Shown here in pieces: positions 52,261 through 60,401 of a stretch of 64,000 nucleotides of DNA. Source of the DNA: Fibrobacter sp. UWEL (lineage in GTDB: Bacteria; Fibrobacterota; Fibrobacteria; Fibrobacterales; Fibrobacteraceae); contig NZ_FRBE01000016.1 in NCBI RefSeq assembly GCF_900142535.1, positions 1 through 64,000 on the forward strand. The letters run 5' to 3'. Within the stretch, counting starts at the first letter, position 1, and the number at the start of each line of letters is the position of its first letter. Under the pieces are notes generated by a model that made no database searches, had not been told where the DNA came from, and worked only from the letters and a program-made list of their open reading frames with translations. The position numbers and the translations under genes are program-made.

Positions 52261-53559
52261 CTAGATGGACTCTCTTTGAGCATCAATCTTTTCGGAACAA
52301 AAACGGAGAATAGTCTCGGCCAGAGATACCTTGCTCCCCATTTCCATAGGGGGAATGGGCTTGCCATGTTCTACCAGGGCAAAGCGAACACTATCATGAC
52401 CAAAACCGCTATCGGCGGCAACAGGCGCATTGAGCAACAGAGCGTCTGCGCCGGACTTTTCAAATTTTTCCCGAGCATGCTCCTCGAAATGATCCGTTTC
52501 CAGAGCAAATCCAATGAGGGTCTGTCCCTCCTTGGCGCGACCTTCACGGCGGGCAGCCGCACAGCCTCTCAGGATATTGGGATTGGGAACCAGCTCGATG
52601 GTCAACTGGCTACGGCTATCCTTAATCTTCTCGTTAGCGGGATTTGCCGGACGGTAATCCGCAACAGCCGCACAGTGGATGACCACATCAGCATCTGCCA
52701 GACGTTCCATGACCGCATCGTGCATATCACAAGCGCTACGAACCTTGGTCACTTGAACTCCACCCGGGAACTGAGCTTCCATCGGTCCAGCCACCACTTC
52801 CACGTCATAACCATTTGCTAAAAAAACTGCAGATAAGGCAACCGCCGTCTTTCCGCTACTGCGATTGGAAATATAGCGGACAGGATCAATAGCCTCTTCC
52901 GTACGCCCCGCAGTAATCAGAACTTTGCGACCGTTCTTTTCAATTACATCGTCAGCGATTTCACCAACCTGATAGCCACTCGTAACTCGTAACTCGTCAT
53001 TCGTATCTCGTAACTCGTAACTCGTATCTTCAAGATATTCCACAATCTGCGCAGGTTCCAAAAGCCTTCCCTGCCCCACTTCGCCACAGGCCAAGAACCC
53101 AGCAGGGCTTTCCATGACGTGAGTTTTTTCGAAGCCTCGAAGCATCTCAAGATTACGCTTCACCGCGGGGGAATTGTACATAGCAACGTTCATGGCCGGA
53201 GCAATGAAGCGTTCACAGTTGCAGCTCATAAAACACAGGCTTACAGGATCATCGGCAATACCGAAGGCAAACTTCCCTATCACATTGGCAGTCGCAGGAA
53301 CCACCAGATAAATATCGGCCCAGCGGGGAAAATCAATATGCTGGAAAGGACGAGCTTCTGCAGCACCATTCTTCAGGTACACCGGACACTTGGAAAGGGA
53401 AGCAAAAGTCAGAGGCGCCACAAACTGGGTGGCCGCTTCCGTCATGCAAACACGAACTTCAGCCCCCCTCTTTTGCAGCAACCGCAAAAGTTCGCAGGAC
53501 TTGTAGGCGGCAATTCCGCCCGATACGCCAAGAAGGATGTGCTTTCCGGAAAGATTCAT
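52261..53559 (-). CDS. coaBC: Phosphopantothenoylcysteine decarboxylase / phosphopantothenate-cysteine ligase
   Basis: Encodes 432 residues. The CoaC half (about 1-180) has GVSGGIAAYKSCELLRLL, PATANVIGKFAFGIADD and the signature PAMNVAMYNSPAVKRNL plus ACGEVGQGRL. The CoaB half (about 205-430) has VLITAGRTEEAIDPVRYISNRSSGK and HCAAVADYRP. It carries out two consecutive steps of coenzyme A synthesis. The junction between the halves (about residues 178-195) is encoded by a 7-bp repeat array and reads as seven-residue repeats (TSYELRD, TNDELRV). Confidence 0.95.
   Translation of the reverse strand: MNLSGKHILLGVSGGIAAYKSCELLRLLQKRGAEVRVCMTEAATQFVAPLTFASLSKCPVYLKNGAAEARPFQHIDFPRWADIYLVVPATANVIGKFAFGIADDPVSLCFMSCNCERFIAPAMNVAMYNSPAVKRNLEMLRGFEKTHVMESPAGFLACGEVGQGRLLEPAQIVEYLEDTSYELRDTNDELRVTSGYQVGEIADDVIEKNGRKVLITAGRTEEAIDPVRYISNRSSGKTAVALSAVFLANGYDVEVVAGPMEAQFPGGVQVTKVRSACDMHDAVMERLADADVVIHCAAVADYRPANPANEKIKDSRSQLTIELVPNPNILRGCAAARREGRAKEGQTLIGFALETDHFEEHAREKFEKSGADALLLNAPVAADSGFGHDSVRFALVEHGKPIPPMEMGSKVSLAETILRFCSEKIDAQRESI
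52978..53026 (-). repeat. Heptamer tandem array, TACGAGT type, inside coaBC
   Basis: Seven contiguous 7-bp units, plus-strand ACTCGTA, ACTCGTA, ACTCGTC, ATTCGTA, TCTCGTA, ACTCGTA, ACTCGTA. On the coding strand these are TACGAGT-type units, as in the array after the xer gene. It is translated without a stop. Confidence 0.92.
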
Positions 53560-53566
53560 ACGAGGC

Positions 53567-54646
53567 TCAAGATAGAAATTTGCTCTCTACGATTTTTACA
53601 GCCTTGCCCGAAACAAAGTTCAATAGGAAGGCCACCACCAGAATGACAGCGAAGGACACCGCCAGAAGTCCAAGGCACAGCCAGGGAGTAAACCCTGTTA
53701 CAGGTCCCAGCACTTTCACAAAGGCAATCTGCAGCCAGTTGATGCAAATATGCTGCACCAAGAATACGCAATAAGTTACGGGAGCTAACTTCTGGATCGC
53801 CGTCCCAACAAAAGACGATTCCCTTACTACGCCGCCAAAATTCAGTACCGCAAGGAAGGCAGCAATGCCGGCAACAGAGCCGAGCAAGTCGTTCTTATAA
53901 AATCCATTGGGAATCACAAGCAGGCACAGCGCGACGAACACAGCAAGCGCACCCCACTTAACCGCAGCGCAGCGAAGCTTGGGCAACAAATCCATCAGCA
54001 AAAAACCGAGAACGAACTTTAGCAACAAGGTTGCAGGGAAAGCACTAATGATCCACTCCCCGCTATTAGGCCACACAAACTGCAATCCATAGCCTATTCC
54101 AAGAATCACTAGCAGCACCACCCTGCATTTCCCATAGGCCCAGGAAAGGAAAGGGAACAGCAAGTACAGTAGCACGATGGCACCTACAAACCATTCCCCG
54201 CAGAAATAATAACTCTTGTATCCAAACAAGTTCAGGTAGCCATCAAAGCCCGTTACCGTCAGGAGTAACTTTAGCGGATTGCCCGCAAAGAAAGGATTGC
54301 CATCGCTCATCCAGTGGCGTACCATGGTCAGGAGCACATAAAGATTCAAGATCCAGAAAGCAGGATAAATAGCCTTGGCCCGCTTAAGGTAAAAGCAGGG
54401 CAAACTTCCCACATTGCCATTTCCGTACTTGCGGTAAAGCAACGCACCGGAAAGCACCAGGAACATGGTCACCGCCACATTGCCAAAGTCAAAGTTGGGT
54501 GTAATGCAGAAGAAGTTCACAATGGGAACGTTCAAGAAACCCGTTCCATACTCGCAGCCAAAGTGGTAAGTGACCACCCAGAACATGGCAAGAACTCGAA
54601 CGATGTCGAATTCACGAATACGAGATATCATTGCAGTCTGTCCCAT
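53567..54646 (-). CDS. Membrane acyltransferase, family 3
   Basis: Encodes 359 residues from the ATG at 54646, 5 bases after a TAACTTTG box; the frame opens at a TTG at 54691 that lies in the upstream terminator. About ten membrane helices. The start RIREFDIVRVLAMFWVVTYHFG carries the conserved His and Arg of OafA/YrhL-type enzymes, which add acyl groups to sugars of exported glycans. Acceptor unknown. It is followed by coaBC after 7 bases. Confidence 0.85.
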   Translation of the reverse strand: MGQTAMISRIREFDIVRVLAMFWVVTYHFGCEYGTGFLNVPIVNFFCITPNFDFGNVAVTMFLVLSGALLYRKYGNGNVGSLPCFYLKRAKAIYPAFWILNLYVLLTMVRHWMSDGNPFFAGNPLKLLLTVTGFDGYLNLFGYKSYYFCGEWFVGAIVLLYLLFPFLSWAYGKCRVVLLVILGIGYGLQFVWPNSGEWIISAFPATLLLKFVLGFLLMDLLPKLRCAAVKWGALAVFVALCLLVIPNGFYKNDLLGSVAGIAAFLAVLNFGGVVRESSFVGTAIQKLAPVTYCVFLVQHICINWLQIAFVKVLGPVTGFTPWLCLGLLAVSFAVILVVAFLLNFVSGKAVKIVESKFLS

Positions 54647-54665
54647 GGAATCAAAGTTAGAAAAT

Positions 54666-54699
54666 GAAAAAAAAGAAACCCCGCGGCACAAGCCACGGG
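54666..54699 (-). terminator. Terminator upstream of the acyltransferase gene
   Basis: On the minus strand CCCG-T-GGC, loop TTGT, GCC-G-CGGG, then TTTC and at least eight T. It ends transcripts from rpsA. Two further hairpins lie between here and rpsA: GCACTAC-TTC-GTAGTGC (near 54733-54749) and ACCCAAG-CAAG-CTTGGGT (near 54769-54786). Confidence 0.75.
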
Positions 54700-54808
54700 A
54701 TTCCTCAGAACTTAAAGAAGTTTACTAATTGCACTACTTCGTAGTGCTTTACTCTTCGGCTCAGTCATACCCAAGCAAGCTTGGGTGCGACACTCGCCTT
54801 ACGAGCAA

Positions 54809-56557
54809 TTAAGCTTCCTTCTTAGCGGACTTCTTAGCCTTGGGAGCTGCGTCACCGATGGTGGTGCCGTTTTCGCCGGGCTTATGAGAGTCCATCCAAG
54901 CCTTCAGTTCTGCGGATTCGCGATTCTTGAAGTAATCGACCACAGAGAGGAAGATCTTGCGGTTGTTCTGATCGATTTCGGTAACAACGGCCGGAACCTC
55001 GTCGCCAACCTTGAATGCATCGGCAGGAACCTTGATGTATTCAGCGGTGAGCTTGGAAACGGGCACGAAGCCTTCGATACCTTCAGCCAGTTCAACAACT
55101 ACGCCACGGTCAAGCATACGAACGATCTTGCCCTTGACTTCGGAGTTTGCCGGGTAGGTGGAATCGATGGAATCCCACGGATCTTCGGTGAGGTGCTTCA
55201 TGGACAGAGAAATGCGACGCTTTTCCTTATCGACAGCGAGAACGACGCATTCAACCTTGTCACCCTTCTTGACCATTTCGTTCGGATGGGTGATCTTCTT
55301 GGTCCAAGACATGTCGGAAACGTGGATGAGGCCATCAACACCTTCCTTGATTTCGACGAATGCGCCGAAGGAAGCGATGTTGCGGATTTCACCAACCACG
55401 CGTGCGCCCGGGGGAAGTTCGGTTTCGATAGAATCCCACGGATCAGATTCCAGCTGCTTCATGCCGAGAGAGATGCGTTCTGCTTCTTCTTCAACCTTGA
55501 GAACGACAGCTTCAACTTCCTGACCAACGGTGAGGATCTTGGACGGGTGCTTAACGTGCTGAGTCCAGGACATTTCGGAAACGTGGATGAGGCCTTCAAC
55601 GCCGGAATCCAGTTCGATGAATGCACCGTAATCGGTGATGGAAACAACCTTACCCTTAACGATTGCGCCTTCGGGGTAACGTTCAGCGATGTCCTTCCAG
55701 GGATGCGGCTTAAGCTGCTTCATGCCCAGAGAGATACGTTCCTTCTTGTCGTTGAAGTCGAGAACCATAACTTCGACTTCCTGACCCAGCTGGACCATTT
55801 CGGTGGGGTGGTTGATGCGCTTGTAGCTCATGTCGGTGATGTGGAGGAGGCCATCTACGCCGCCCAGGTCAATGAATGCACCGAAGTCGGTGATGTTCTT
55901 GACGATACCCTTGCGAACCTGATTCTTTTCGAGGGTTTCGAGAACGTCGCCACGCTGCTTGTTGCGTTCTTCTTCGAGAACAACACGGCGAGAAACGACG
56001 ATGTTGCGACGAGCCTTGTTGACCTTGATAACCTTGAGGTCGAAATCCTGGCCGATGAGAGCGTTGATGTCGGGGATCTGACGGAGGTCGATCTGAGAAC
56101 CCGGCAGGAAGGCGTCGATACCAAACAGGTCGACAACTACGCCGCCCTTGATGCGCTTGGTGAGGGTGCCCTTGACAACTTCGTTGTTTTCGAATGCAGC
56201 ATGGATGCGATCCCATACGCGAACAAAGTCAGCCTTCTGCTTGGAGAGGATGAGACGGCCGTCTTCATCTTCGAGCTTTTCAACAAAAACTTCGATTTCG
56301 GAGCCAAGTTCCAGGGAGTCGGTGTCCTTGAATTCTGCGCGATCGATCACGCCTTCGGACTTGTAGTTCACGTCAACGAGAACTTCCTGTTCGTTCACCT
56401 GAGAGATCTTACCGGTGACGAGCTTGCCCTGTTCGAGGCAACCCATGCCAGCATAGACGTCTGCGTTAGCCTTGCGGAAGTCTGCGCCGCATTCTGCTTC
56501 AGCAGCGAGGATTTCTTCGAGGTCAGCCTGGGTACCGAATTTGATTGTATTTGCCAT
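54809..56557 (-). CDS. rpsA: 30S ribosomal protein S1
   Basis: Encodes 582 residues with six S1 RNA-binding repeats: two diverged N-terminal ones (KLVTGKISQVNEQEVLVDV, VKGTLTKRIKGGVVVDL), then four close copies with DFGAF/DYGAF/SFGAF signatures and GLIHVSEMSW-type ends, the last more diverged (GIEGFVPVSKL). S1 brings mRNA to the 30S subunit. The length and repeat number match the standard six-domain form. It lies 36 bases downstream of cmk, an arrangement seen in many bacteria. Confidence 0.96.
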   Translation of the reverse strand: MANTIKFGTQADLEEILAAEAECGADFRKANADVYAGMGCLEQGKLVTGKISQVNEQEVLVDVNYKSEGVIDRAEFKDTDSLELGSEIEVFVEKLEDEDGRLILSKQKADFVRVWDRIHAAFENNEVVKGTLTKRIKGGVVVDLFGIDAFLPGSQIDLRQIPDINALIGQDFDLKVIKVNKARRNIVVSRRVVLEEERNKQRGDVLETLEKNQVRKGIVKNITDFGAFIDLGGVDGLLHITDMSYKRINHPTEMVQLGQEVEVMVLDFNDKKERISLGMKQLKPHPWKDIAERYPEGAIVKGKVVSITDYGAFIELDSGVEGLIHVSEMSWTQHVKHPSKILTVGQEVEAVVLKVEEEAERISLGMKQLESDPWDSIETELPPGARVVGEIRNIASFGAFVEIKEGVDGLIHVSDMSWTKKITHPNEMVKKGDKVECVVLAVDKEKRRISLSMKHLTEDPWDSIDSTYPANSEVKGKIVRMLDRGVVVELAEGIEGFVPVSKLTAEYIKVPADAFKVGDEVPAVVTEIDQNNRKIFLSVVDYFKNRESAELKAWMDSHKPGENGTTIGDAAPKAKKSAKKEA

Positions 56558-56593
56558 ATTAGTTTGTTTTGGTTGCGGTTTAAAAAATTCAGG

Positions 56594-57262
56594 CTACGCC
56601 ACTACACCTACGTAGTCGAGAATTTTTTGAACCTGTTGTTCAATTGAGGTTTGTGTAGTGTCAATTTCAATAGCGTCATCGGCCTTCTTGAGGGGGGCCG
56701 TTGCTCGAGAGGAGTCCAGACGGTCACGTTCGACCAGGTTCTGCAGTACGTCCTCCAGAGTAACCTTTTCACCGCGTTCCAGCAGTTCCTTATAGCGGCG
56801 TTCCGCACGGACCTTCACATCGGTGACCAGGAAAAACTTGTACTTGGCGTTGGGGAAAACCACGGTACCGATATCGCGACCATCCAGAATGCAGCTGGAA
56901 ACGGCACCGATCTGGCGCTGCTTGTCGGTCATGGCACGACGGACAGACGGCAAGGCGCAGTAGATGCTCACATTGCTGGAGACACGCATACCGCGAATGT
57001 CAGACTCGTAGGAAACACCGTCGATGAGGATGTGGTTTTCAGAATCAAAGCTAAGATTGAGATTCTTGAGCAATTCGTCCATGGCAGGACCTTCTTCTGC
57101 AGGAATGCCCTTTTCGAGAGCTGCGAAGGTAACCGCACGGTACATGGAACCAGTGTCCAGGTAGGTGATGCCCAACTTCTTGGCAATAATCTTTGCCGTT
57201 GTGCTCTTACCGGTACCGCTACCGCCGTCCAGGGCGATTACAAAATTTTCAGAATTACTCAT
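56594..57262 (-). CDS. cmk: Cytidylate kinase
   Basis: Encodes 222 residues from the ATG at 57262. The P-loop is GGSGTGKSTTAK, then YLDTGSMYRAVT, CILDGRDIGTVVFPNA and DRLDSSRATAPLKKADDAIEID are all typical. It phosphorylates CMP and dCMP. An in-frame start at 57292 exists, but CTATATTTG ends only 9 bases before the ATG at 57262, so the longer form would begin upstream of the transcript. Confidence 0.95.
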   Translation of the reverse strand: MSNSENFVIALDGGSGTGKSTTAKIIAKKLGITYLDTGSMYRAVTFAALEKGIPAEEGPAMDELLKNLNLSFDSENHILIDGVSYESDIRGMRVSSNVSIYCALPSVRRAMTDKQRQIGAVSSCILDGRDIGTVVFPNAKYKFFLVTDVKVRAERRYKELLERGEKVTLEDVLQNLVERDRLDSSRATAPLKKADDAIEIDTTQTSIEQQVQKILDYVGVVA

Positions 57263-57301
57263 AAGTGCGGGCAAATATAGAAACTCCCGCAAAAACAGTC
57301 A

Positions 57302-57754
57302 CTACATTTCGTAGGAATAAATGGTCGCAAAGCCACTTTCCAGGTCCCAGATGATCATTTCGGAACCATCTTTATATAGAGTCAGCTCGCTATCATCCTC
57401 GTAAAAGTGAAAATAGCCACCAAAACGATCCCGACCTTCCGCAAATGCACCTTCCTCGAAAACGAATTCCGTTCCATCCAGATTGAGAGTCGCATTCCCA
57501 AACCCGTCAACCCGAATACGAACAACGTAAGCAGGACTTAATGTCGTAATCCTGGCGCAGTCGTACATGCCATCATCGTCAAAACGGCATTCCTCTTCAT
57601 AATAGTAACGGAAGGTTCTGCTGAAATGGGCATCACTAAGAACAGGGTCCTCCCCCAGATCCCCGCAGCCGTTCAAAAGAATACAGAACGCAACGAAAAA
57701 CGGCACTCGTAAAAGTGCCGCCTTAAAAGTCGATGTCGAGAAGAATCTAGTCAC
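57302..57754 (-). CDS. Small lipoprotein, unknown function
   Basis: Encodes 150 residues with a lipoprotein signal ending in ILLNGC. The mature part is acidic and beta-rich (FRYYYEEECRFDDDGMYDC, VVRIRVDGFGNATLNLDG, YFHFYEDDSELTLYKDG). Nothing is recognised. It lies 24 bases after the next lipoprotein gene upstream and could share its transcript. Confidence 0.55.
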   Translation of the reverse strand: MTRFFSTSTFKAALLRVPFFVAFCILLNGCGDLGEDPVLSDAHFSRTFRYYYEEECRFDDDGMYDCARITTLSPAYVVRIRVDGFGNATLNLDGTEFVFEEGAFAEGRDRFGGYFHFYEDDSELTLYKDGSEMIIWDLESGFATIYSYEM

Positions 57755-57778
57755 GAACTATTTCGCTTATTCTTCGCC

Positions 57779-58405
57779 TTATTCTTCGTCTTCGCCACCT
57801 ACAGCGCCGCCGTCAAAAGCTTCCTGGGCTTCGCGGACAGCTTCGTCAGTTTCGGAAAGTTCTTCCGGAGCCTGAAGGTCACGAGTAGAGCCGTACTTAC
57901 GCTTTTCTTCGTCGGTCAGCTTGTTGGAGAACACGATTTCTTCCTGTTCCTGGTTAGCAGCAGCTTCTTCTTCCTGAAGAATCTTCTGGCCCTGTTCGAT
58001 ACGACGCTTGATGCGTTCGTCTTCCATCTGCTTCAGGTTGGTACCAACCTTAGCCTGGTCGGCGGACATCTTGTTACGTTCGTTAGCTTCGTCCATGGCA
58101 GCCTTAATGCCAACCAGTCGGCCCTTGCCATCCACTTCCAGACCCTGCTTACGAAGGACGGAAAGAGGCAGGCGGCGAGCTGCCAACATATATTCTTCCT
58201 TGAATTCGTAACCATCGGAAGTGCCGATTTCGTCAGCTTCGTCCGGGGTGACGTATTCGAGAGCTTCCTGCCAACGTGCGCCCTGCACACAGGAAGTAAA
58301 GGCAACGAGAGCGTTGTCCAGTGCTTCAGGATCGTCAGACTTGGTTCCACCACATCCAATCAGGACCAAGGACAACAGAGAAAGATACACCATCAGTTTT
58401 TTCAT
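57779..58405 (-). CDS. Lipoprotein with charged coiled-coil C-terminus
   Basis: Encodes 208 residues from the ATG at 58405, which has GGAGG eight bases upstream; the frame opens earlier at 58459. Signal MKKLMVYLSLLSLVLIGC. About residues 25-110 could be a small DUF4878-like fold (ALVAFTSCVQGARWQEALEYV), while 115-208 is a long charged helix ending in an acidic tail (GGAVGGEDEE). Function unknown. A TATATTTT box lies about 30 bases before the start. Confidence 0.6.
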   Translation of the reverse strand: MKKLMVYLSLLSLVLIGCGGTKSDDPEALDNALVAFTSCVQGARWQEALEYVTPDEADEIGTSDGYEFKEEYMLAARRLPLSVLRKQGLEVDGKGRLVGIKAAMDEANERNKMSADQAKVGTNLKQMEDERIKRRIEQGQKILQEEEAAANQEQEEIVFSNKLTDEEKRKYGSTRDLQAPEELSETDEAVREAQEAFDGGAVGGEDEE

Positions 58406-58525
58406 AGGATTAACCTCCGAAAAATGAATCCCGCGTAAAATATAACCATATTTTAGCAAATTTCCATATTCTTGTACAATTTTTTACCTAACTTGTTATC
58501 ATTCAAAACTTTTTACGACCTTAAC

Positions 58526-59695
58526 ATGACTGAAAACGCAGATATTTACCGAATCAAGAAAGACAACCGCGAAATTATTCTCGTGGGAACAGCCCACATC
58601 TCGCAGGCATCCAAGGAACTGGTTCGGCAGACCATCGAAACGGAAACACCAGACACCGTTTGCGTTGAACTTGACGAAGGCCGACTGGCCTCCATCAAGG
58701 ACCCGGACCGCTGGAAAAAGACCGATTTACGCCAAATTATCAAAAATAAGCAGCTGGGAACCCTGATTGCCAACCTGGTACTAGGGTCCTACCAGAAGCG
58801 TATGGGCGACCAGACCGGCGTTAAGCCCGGAGCCGAACTGAAGGAAGCCGTAGACGTTGCGGAAGCCGCCGGTCATGAACTGGTTCTGGCAGACCGCGAT
58901 ATCAAGATTACCCTGAAGCGCACCTGGGCATGCACTCCCTGGTACCGCAAGCTGTCCCTGTTGGGCGGTCTCTTCGGAAGCATTTTCGACAAGACCGAGG
59001 TCAGTGAAGAAGAATTGGCCAAGATTAAGGAACAGGACGCCCTGAATTCCATGATGCAGGAGTTCGGCAAGACCTTCCCCGAAGTAAAGCAGGTCCTCAT
59101 TGACGAAAGAGACCAGTTTCTGGCAAGCAAGATCAAGAACGCTCCTGGGGACAAGGTCGTAGCTGTTGTTGGCGCAGGTCATATGCGCGGTATCGCAAGC
59201 ATTATCGAAGAAGAAAAGGAACTGCCCTCCGAGGAATCCATTAGCATTATCCCCAAGGGCGCTCCCATCTGGAAGATCATTGGCTGGGCCATCCCCATCG
59301 CCATTATCGCAAGTATTATCGCAGTGGGCGTACACGCAGGTGCCGAAAAGGCAGGAGCCCTTTCCCTCCAGTGGGCAATGCTTACCGGTGGTGGTGCCAT
59401 GCTGGGAACCATTATCGCAGGTGGTCATCCCCTGACCATTCTAGTGGCGCTGGTCGCCGCTCCCTTCACAGGCCTCACCCCCTTGATTGGCGTGGGATTC
59501 TTTACCGCCCTCACCCAGGTTTACATGCGTCCGCCCCGAGTCTCCGAAATGGAAACCTTGTCCGACGACATCTGGCAGGTCAAGCGCTGGTGGAAGAATC
59601 GCGTCACCCGCGTGATTCTCTGCTTCCTGTGTCCGGGCATTCCCGCCATCATCGGAAAGATTCTGGCCATTTTCAACATCTACCAGGCCCTTTAA
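58526..59695 (+). CDS. TraB/PrgY-family membrane protein
   Basis: Encodes 389 residues from the ATG at 58526 (MTENADIYRI). The N-terminal TraB/TIKI-like domain has GTAHIS, VCVELDEGRL and VVAVVGAGHMRGI. The C-terminal third has about four membrane helices (IGWAIPIAIIASIIAVG onward). TIKI relatives are metal-dependent peptidases; bacterial TraB homologues reduce pheromone-like signals. The substrate here is unknown. The downstream gene starts 12 bases later and is probably cotranscribed. Confidence 0.85.
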   Translation: MTENADIYRIKKDNREIILVGTAHISQASKELVRQTIETETPDTVCVELDEGRLASIKDPDRWKKTDLRQIIKNKQLGTLIANLVLGSYQKRMGDQTGVKPGAELKEAVDVAEAAGHELVLADRDIKITLKRTWACTPWYRKLSLLGGLFGSIFDKTEVSEEELAKIKEQDALNSMMQEFGKTFPEVKQVLIDERDQFLASKIKNAPGDKVVAVVGAGHMRGIASIIEEEKELPSEESISIIPKGAPIWKIIGWAIPIAIIASIIAVGVHAGAEKAGALSLQWAMLTGGGAMLGTIIAGGHPLTILVALVAAPFTGLTPLIGVGFFTALTQVYMRPPRVSEMETLSDDIWQVKRWWKNRVTRVILCFLCPGIPAIIGKILAIFNIYQAL

Positions 59696-59707
59696 GCAGG
59701 AGTCCTC

Positions 59708-60208
59708 ATGAAGCTGAACATCAAGGATTTCAAGATCTATCCCGACCAGGAAACCTGCCTGGAGCTGAACTGCTTCGAAGTCAACCAGACCACCAACCTT
59801 ACCTGCAATAGCGACTACATCACCTGCAGGATGGACTCCTTTGGATCCAAGGTTCTGCAGATTGTCCCCCTGAAGTCCATTACAGGAATCCTCCTTCAGT
59901 TCCAGCGCGACACCAAGTTCCTGGCGGCATTCTGTTGTTTCCTGGCAACCGCCGTGGCACTCCTGGTGGTCGGCATTTGCGTGGGATCCAGCAGCGCAGG
60001 TCTTTTCATTATGGCAAGCGTGAGCCTGTTCCTAAGCCTCATCTGCCTTTTGATTTTTTTCCTGAGCAAGACCATCCTTCTTGGAATCCAGAATGGATCC
60101 AGCGACTTTGCCATCAAGATTTTCTGTAAACCTACGGCGGAAGTCGGGCGAGCCAAGTTTGAGGAAGCGGTGGAACTCATCCAGAATAAGATGCTAGTGA
60201 GTAAATAA
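59708..60208 (+). CDS. Two-helix membrane protein with PH-like ends
   Basis: Encodes 166 residues. A beta-rich start (LNCFEVNQTTNLTCNSDYITC) leads to KSITGILLQFQRD, two membrane helices (about 75-97 and 100-125), and then a strand-helix end (FAIKIFCKPTAEVGRAKFEEAVELIQ). The split arrangement resembles bacterial PH-like domains flanking membrane segments. No function assigned. AGGAG ribosome site. Confidence 0.55.
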   Translation: MKLNIKDFKIYPDQETCLELNCFEVNQTTNLTCNSDYITCRMDSFGSKVLQIVPLKSITGILLQFQRDTKFLAAFCCFLATAVALLVVGICVGSSSAGLFIMASVSLFLSLICLLIFFLSKTILLGIQNGSSDFAIKIFCKPTAEVGRAKFEEAVELIQNKMLVSK

Positions 60209-60243
60209 ACCTTAAAAGAAACGATTCTATTTCTTTACAAAAA

Positions 60244-60387
60244 CTTTTGAGAACAATTAAAACTACTCCTTTTGGGGTAGTTTTTCTTTATTTTTACAAT
60301 TTTTATTAAAAAATCATACACTTGCCTATTGACGGGGCCTCATTTAAAGCATATATTTTGAGAAAGTTTTTGAGAACATCAAAACTA
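60244..60387 (+). repeat. Direct repeats upstream of the pectate lyase gene
   Basis: TTTTGAGAACA plus AAAACTA with a 2-3 base spacer occurs at 60245-60265 and 60368-60387, 123 bases apart. The first copy runs into a terminator, the second into the leader of the pectate lyase. Either a regulator site or a duplication of terminator-proximal DNA. Confidence 0.45.
60261..60285 (+). terminator. Terminator before the pectate lyase gene
   Basis: ACTACTCC, loop TTTT, GGGGTAGT (one G-T pair), then TTTTT. Confidence 0.75.
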
Positions 60388-60401
60388 AATGGGATGGATG
60401 T

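Noticed and set aside
54733-54790. Two hairpins after rpsA as a separate mobile repeat
   Set aside because: The text CTTCGGCTCAG is only loosely like the palindromic repeat seen in coding genes; without other copies it is safer to treat them as part of the rpsA 3' region.
54785-56647. Open frame of 620 codons on the plus strand opposite rpsA
   Set aside because: Shadow of the S1 repeats; the repeated LTQLDHF/LDHFVRMGD-like pattern is the antisense image of the S1 motif.
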